64,000 nt of DNA from Apium graveolens (Eukaryota > Streptophyta > Magnoliopsida > Apiales > Apiaceae). Where the stretch lies: positions 61,306,863-61,370,862 of the forward strand of contig NC_133657.1 of NCBI RefSeq assembly GCF_009905375.1. The letters run 5' to 3'. Position numbers and translations under genes: made by a program. Of this stretch, positions 59,591 through 64,000 are shown piece by piece (the first letter of the stretch is position 1; the number at the start of each line of letters is the position of its first letter). The notes under the pieces were generated by a model. It did not search any database. It was not told where the DNA came from and worked only from the letters and a program-made list of their open reading frames with translations.

Positions 59591-62500
59591 TGTAATATCC
59601 AGGATATATCGTGTAATTATTTTTGCTATTATATAATTATTATGTGTGTCCAGTATCTATTCTGTGAGTTAATTGTTAAAGTGTTATATGTACTTGGTTA
59701 TTCAAAAATAATATTAATTGAGTATTTTAATTTTTATATGTCCAAAATAAAATATAGATAATTGTCATATCTTCCTAATTATTTTTATGTTGGTTTATAG
59801 ATTTATAAGAATCATCTGAAATTTCTAAAATCTTTTTTCGGGTAATTAAAATCTATTTTATAAAAACGGGAACCAACCGACGTCAACCGTTGTTACGTTT
59901 TTGGAACCCGAAACTCTTTCGAGAACTCTTTCCTATCCTAATTGTAATATTCTGAGCATTTTCCATGTTTCGACTTTTTCGATCCGGCGTACGGTTTGTC
60001 CTGCGCGGGTCCCGGCGCAACATTTTTGATACAATATTCGTTTCGGTAAATCAATAAAACCCGTATTTTCGATAAACGGGAGCTTTTTATTAAACTATCA
60101 CAATTATCACTTCGTAATACGTGTAAACAGGCGCTGAGACCAAGACCGCAGTACAAATTGTACTGATTTGGATAATTAACCCGAAAACCGATACCGTTTG
60201 GATCAGTTTTTACAAATAAACGTACCGTTTTATATCCGGAATGATCCAACGGGATACTAATTTTCCGTAATTATAAATAGCCTTTTACCGTATTTTATTT
60301 CGTATCAAAATCAATTGCAGACAGATAATTATATAATTTTCAGAGAAAAACCCTAATTTCCTAAAACTGTTCTAAGAATCAAACAAGCATTTGGAGGTGT
60401 TATTGAATTCGGTTTGGAAAGCTCGAGTAACCAATCTGAAGGTCTTGAAGAGCTCTACCAGATTCTGTAATCCATACACCTGCAGAAATCAAGGTTATTT
60501 TTCTAAAAATTTATTTATCTTCGAATTTATTTTATTAAAAATATGAATTTTTGTTCGGATGATTGTTTGTATGATTTGATGATTGCATGTTGTAGAGCTT
60601 GTTTTCCTGATGATTTTCATATGTCATACGTCTGATTTGGAGTTCAATAACATGTTCAAATTTGAGTTTGATTTTCGAATTTTAAAATTAGGGTTTATAA
60701 CCCGTATGAATGTTCTTAATTAAAATTTGGGGGTTTCTTATTCTGTGATAGATTGATGTTGTGTTATAGTGGGTTGTGTTCTCTGTGGAATTTGCAATCT
60801 AGTCGTATAAGTTTCATGAACCAACGAGGTCTGTAGAGAAGGGAGTTGTGTTTTGAAGTTTTCCGATGTTCGCCGGAAACTGGAAAATTTCACGGCCAAA
60901 TTCCGGCCAACTCAGGGATTGTTAGGTTGTTTTGATTGCATGGTTGTGTTCCTGGTAACCTGTAGATGTGATCTGGAGGTGTTGGTGGGGTGAGGACGCC
61001 GGGAACGTGTTCTCCGGCCATCCCCGACTGTTTTTCGGCGACCCCTTGGAAAATTACAGTTTAGTACCTATAGTTTTGAAAACGATGCAGTTTGGTCCCT
61101 GTAGTTTCCAGACTTTGCAAAAATTGGATTTCTGTTTTAAAAATGTTTAAAAATCATATTTCCTATTTATTTTTATTATAAAAATTCATTTTTAATTTCT
61201 GAAAATTCTAAAAATTATTATTTTAATTCTGAAAATTATTTTTAATTCACAAATAAATCTAAATTAATTAGTTAATTAATTTCAGTTAATTTCTAATTGA
61301 TTAATTGGTCAATTAATTCAAAAAATTAATTGATTAATTGATTTAATTAATTATTAATTGATTTTAATTAATTATTTAATCAGATTTAATTATTTAAAAA
61401 TGATTTAAAAATTCTGAAAAATAGTTTCGAGCTTTAAAATATTATTCTAAATTATTTCCAAGGCTCGATAATTATTCTAAAATTATTTCGGAGCCAGAAT
61501 TGGCCAACCGAACCTTGGTTATTAACCCGAAATTGATCCAACGACCCGTTTTAATTCCGAAAAATGTTTTAAAAATTATTTTAAATACTAGAAAGCCTAT
61601 TTATGACCCGAGACTTCTTTATAAATGATATATCATTGATTACGTGATGTATTATATGCTATATGTGACTTGTTAATTGACTATCGGTCTATATATTATG
61701 TGTTTACTTGATTATTGCATAACTTTCAATCCGTTAATCGGATTTGGATAAAACGAAGGGTAGATAGAAGTATGTGTTGAATAGAATTCCATGAGTAAAT
61801 TATTGATAGATGCTTATGATATGTGAGCAGAAGAGGCATGACGTAGGAAAGGGAAACAGATAGTTGAGGAGTAAGACGCTTGTGATTGGAAGCGAGTGCA
61901 GTGTAGTAAGCTAATATCAGGCAAGTATTCCGAACTTTCTCGAAATATTGTAATACGTGATAGTCTTGTTGATATTGCAAGTGCTTTGAAGCACTGAAAC
62001 CTAAACTCTGATTCCAGTTATTGTTCTTGAGCCATGAACCTTATTCTTTCTAGACCATTGATTGTTATATACCCAAACACGAACCTCAAGTATACGATAC
62101 TACTCCACAAATACATACAAAAAAAATCCCAAACACTGAACTGAATTACTTGTACATTCAATCATTGTATCCTATGCATTGAAAGCCCAAATCTTTGAAA
62201 CCCTGAAATATTGATTCCTTTGTTATCCAATTCTTTCATTACCCAGCATCTAAGCTTTTAAATTGCCTTATTGATCCTTACAAGGATTGAAACCCTTTCA
62301 TTGTTAAATATTTATTGTTGTTAATGATTTCGGTTATTATTTATTATTGCATATTCTGTTATTATGTTAGAAATGGATTGTTTTTATAAAATTGTGGACC
62401 AGATTCGTGGTCAGACCATATAATGGTCAAGTTAGGCCAATGTGTGCCTTGGATCCAGTAGTTAGAGCAATGTTGTGTGCCTTGTTCGGGGTTAGTGCAT

Positions 62501-63031
62501 GACTGATCAGCAGCCTAACCTTGGTTTTTAAATTAAAAGTATAATATCCAATTCTAAATCATAATCCAATGTTCACTTGATATCATAATCATATTCACCT
62601 GATGATCATTATTCTCAGTTTTGTCATTGTGACTTGCTGAGCTAGTTAGCTCATTTGTGCGATGTTGTTTATATTCTTTCCAGTTAAAAAGGAACCAGTT
62701 GGTAGCGAGGATCCCCAGTCCAGCGCGAGAGCTAGGGGTTCAGGTTGAGAAAGCTGAACTAGTAGGCTTCTTTTGGGATAATTTAAGTTTGTAAAAGTTT
62801 GTAATAATGTTTAATACTCAGTTTGAGTTTGAAATAGTTGGGATTTGAACCGTTTGTAATATATTAGTGTGTGTGGCTTGTGTGCATACTTTAACCTGTT
62901 GCGGTCCGTGGTGGTTGGTAAGTAGGGTCACTGCATATATTATTATTATCTTTATTATTGTTATAAGCAGGTTATAAATAAGGTGTGTGTGTGGACCCCA
63001 AACTTCTGACCCGGGTTTGGAGGGCGCCACA
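59591..63031 (+). repeat. 5' LTR of element G
   Basis: 3441 bp, TGTAATATCC to GCGCCACA. It has a TATA box at 60272-60280 followed by a leader with AACCCTAATT, and a TTAATTAA-rich low-complexity stretch at about 61260-61390. No gene supported inside it. Confidence 0.8.
60272..60280 (+). promoter_or_regulatory. TATA box of the G LTR
   Basis: TATAAATAG, a canonical plant TATA box, with AACCCTAATT about 70 bases further on, as in plant leaders. Confidence 0.6.
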
Positions 63032-63035
63032 GGTT

Positions 63036-63047
63036 TGGTATCAGAGC
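63036..63047 (+). other. Primer binding site of element G (initiator tRNA-Met)
   Basis: TGGTATCAGAGC four bases after the LTR end. Confidence 0.88.
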
Positions 63048-63229
63048 TACAGGTTATAAGTCACTGACACAAGCCTAGGTTGACGGAAATGGGAAGAGGG
63101 ATAGGATTAGAAGTAAGGTATAGGATGATAGAATGTCGAGAGGTTGAGTGTTATGGTATAACCGGTATTAGTATAGTTTGCGTCGTGGTATGAGATTCTT
63201 ATATTACGATATGATTTCAGATAGCAGAG

Positions 63230-63742
63230 ATGGCCGACTCTTTTATTCCCGTATCAGCTGATCACTCAGAGCCTTCAGTTGGAGCACCAGCATCGGATCC
63301 ACATCCTGTTATTCCACCAGCATTGGTTATTCTACCTCTACCGGTGTTGCAGCCCGTACTATTGCAGGCCATTCCACCTCCAGGCATGAGGCCACCTGTT
63401 AGAGGACCCCCACCTGCTGATTCAGGCTTTACTAGTCATTCAGTCATAGGAGTACCTTTCCAGTTCTCTTCCTATCCTGTCCCATATCATCAGTTTGAGG
63501 CTTGCCTTATGGAGCAGCGATTCCTACAGGGTCAGATCCAGGAGTTATTGCATATCATGCGTACCAGAGAGATGGGGAGTGGTGAGAGGCGATTTAGGGA
63601 GCGGCTCCAGGCGTTTCGTAGAGCAGCTACTGTGAGGATTACTGAGGCTACACATGAGGACATCACCCCTGATTTCCTAGTGGAGTGGGCTAAGTGGGTT
63701 CTAGAGGAGCTTGAGGAGATAGGAGGTCCAGATTTGCCATGA
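63230..63742 (+). CDS. Leader ORF of element G, upstream of gag
   Basis: A 170-codon intact ORF in good start context (AGAGATGGCC). Residues 1-75 are Pro/Ala/Val-rich and disordered-looking ('VIPPALVILPLPVLQPVLL'). Residues 85-165 are charged and helical ('FLQGQIQELLHIMRTREM', 'VEWAKWVLEELEEI'). No known domain recognised. Its base composition is less AT-rich than the flanks, like a coding sequence. It occupies the same slot as 43169-43468 in element E, and both have a helix near 'LQG' and a leucine/glutamate-rich C-terminal helix. I infer a shared accessory protein of this element group; the alternative is an N-terminal Gag extension joined by splicing. Confidence 0.6.
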   Translation: MADSFIPVSADHSEPSVGAPASDPHPVIPPALVILPLPVLQPVLLQAIPPPGMRPPVRGPPPADSGFTSHSVIGVPFQFSSYPVPYHQFEACLMEQRFLQGQIQELLHIMRTREMGSGERRFRERLQAFRRAATVRITEATHEDITPDFLVEWAKWVLEELEEIGGPDLP

Positions 63743-64000
63743 GCCAGAGATTCAGAGATGGAGATGCTGAGCAGTGTTGTTATGATTATGTAGTATGTAC
63801 AGTAGTGTGTAGTGTGTATCAGTAGACTTTTGAGTTGTATTTATAGACTAGCGATGCTGACTAGTGAGTAGGTTGTTGTACCCTTTTTGCTTTTACTTTC
63901 GAAGCGTCTTTACGCTTGTACTACCTAAAACTTTTGATCTATATATATCAGTACCTTTTTCCTTTCCAACACTGTCATTTACTTTATTGCACATGTTTTA
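63743..64000. other. Spacer after the leader ORF of element G
   Basis: No ORF. Rich in GTAGT/TATGTAG words; gag would be expected beyond the window end. Confidence 0.5.

Larger units (their letters stand above)
59591..64000 (+). mobile_element. Element G: 5' part of a Ty3/gypsy chromovirus-like element
   Basis: LTR (59591-63031), initiator tRNA-Met primer site (63036-63047) and a leader ORF (63230-63742), then the window ends before gag. The leader architecture matches element E, so a Tekay-like chromovirus is likely, but no pol is in view. It is inserted in element F; the left flanking 5-mer is ATATG and the right one is outside the window. Confidence 0.75.

Noticed and set aside
59938..60249. 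103-codon minus-strand frame in the G LTR
   Set aside because: Antisense to the LTR upstream of its TATA box; no domain seen.

Overview
The window looks like repeat-rich plant nuclear DNA, probably from a eudicot with a large genome. It is AT-rich. Nearly every open frame belongs to an LTR retrotransposon, and I found no convincing ordinary host gene, rRNA, tRNA or CRISPR array. The elements are nested, so the window reads best as layers of insertions. I name them A to G plus one miniature element; species and family names below the lineage level are not claimed.

Left to right. Positions 1-1794 hold the 3' end of a minus-strand Ty3/gypsy chromovirus (A: LTR, chromodomain, end of integrase). 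Positions 1795-20925 hold a 19.1-kb minus-strand Ty1/copia element of SIRE/Maximus type (B). It has two LTRs of about 3.37 kb, a tRNA-iMet primer site, a gag-pol frame broken mostly by stop codons, and an env-like ORF preceded by a plant-promoter-like leader. Positions 20926-34827 hold a second, more decayed minus-strand copia element (C) with a 4.7-kb env-like region. Inside it sits a 941-bp plus-strand miniature LTR element (31138-32078) with a matching GAGTT target duplication.

From 34828 a plus-strand Athila-type Ty3/gypsy element (D) runs to about 54950. It is split inside its reverse transcriptase by a complete 13.4-kb Tekay-like chromovirus (E, 38986-52430) with CTTTC target duplications, two 4-kb LTRs and pol stops of the cytosine-deamination type. 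An unidentified plus-strand ORF (55033-55920) follows, cut by the LTR of a third minus-strand copia element (F, from 55865). F is interrupted at 59591 by the 5' end of another plus-strand gypsy element (G), which runs off the window.

In each element Gag would form particles, PR/IN/RT/RH would process, copy and integrate, and the LTRs, primer sites and polypurine tracts would drive replication. All autonomous elements visible here carry disabling breaks, except G, of which only the start is seen. The most interesting signals are: the tandem hairpin array in the B LTRs with arm covariation; the promoter/leader/splice-donor/palindrome cluster upstream of the B env-like ORF; leader ORFs placed before gag in E and G; a dimeric miniature element; and the unknown ORF at 55033.
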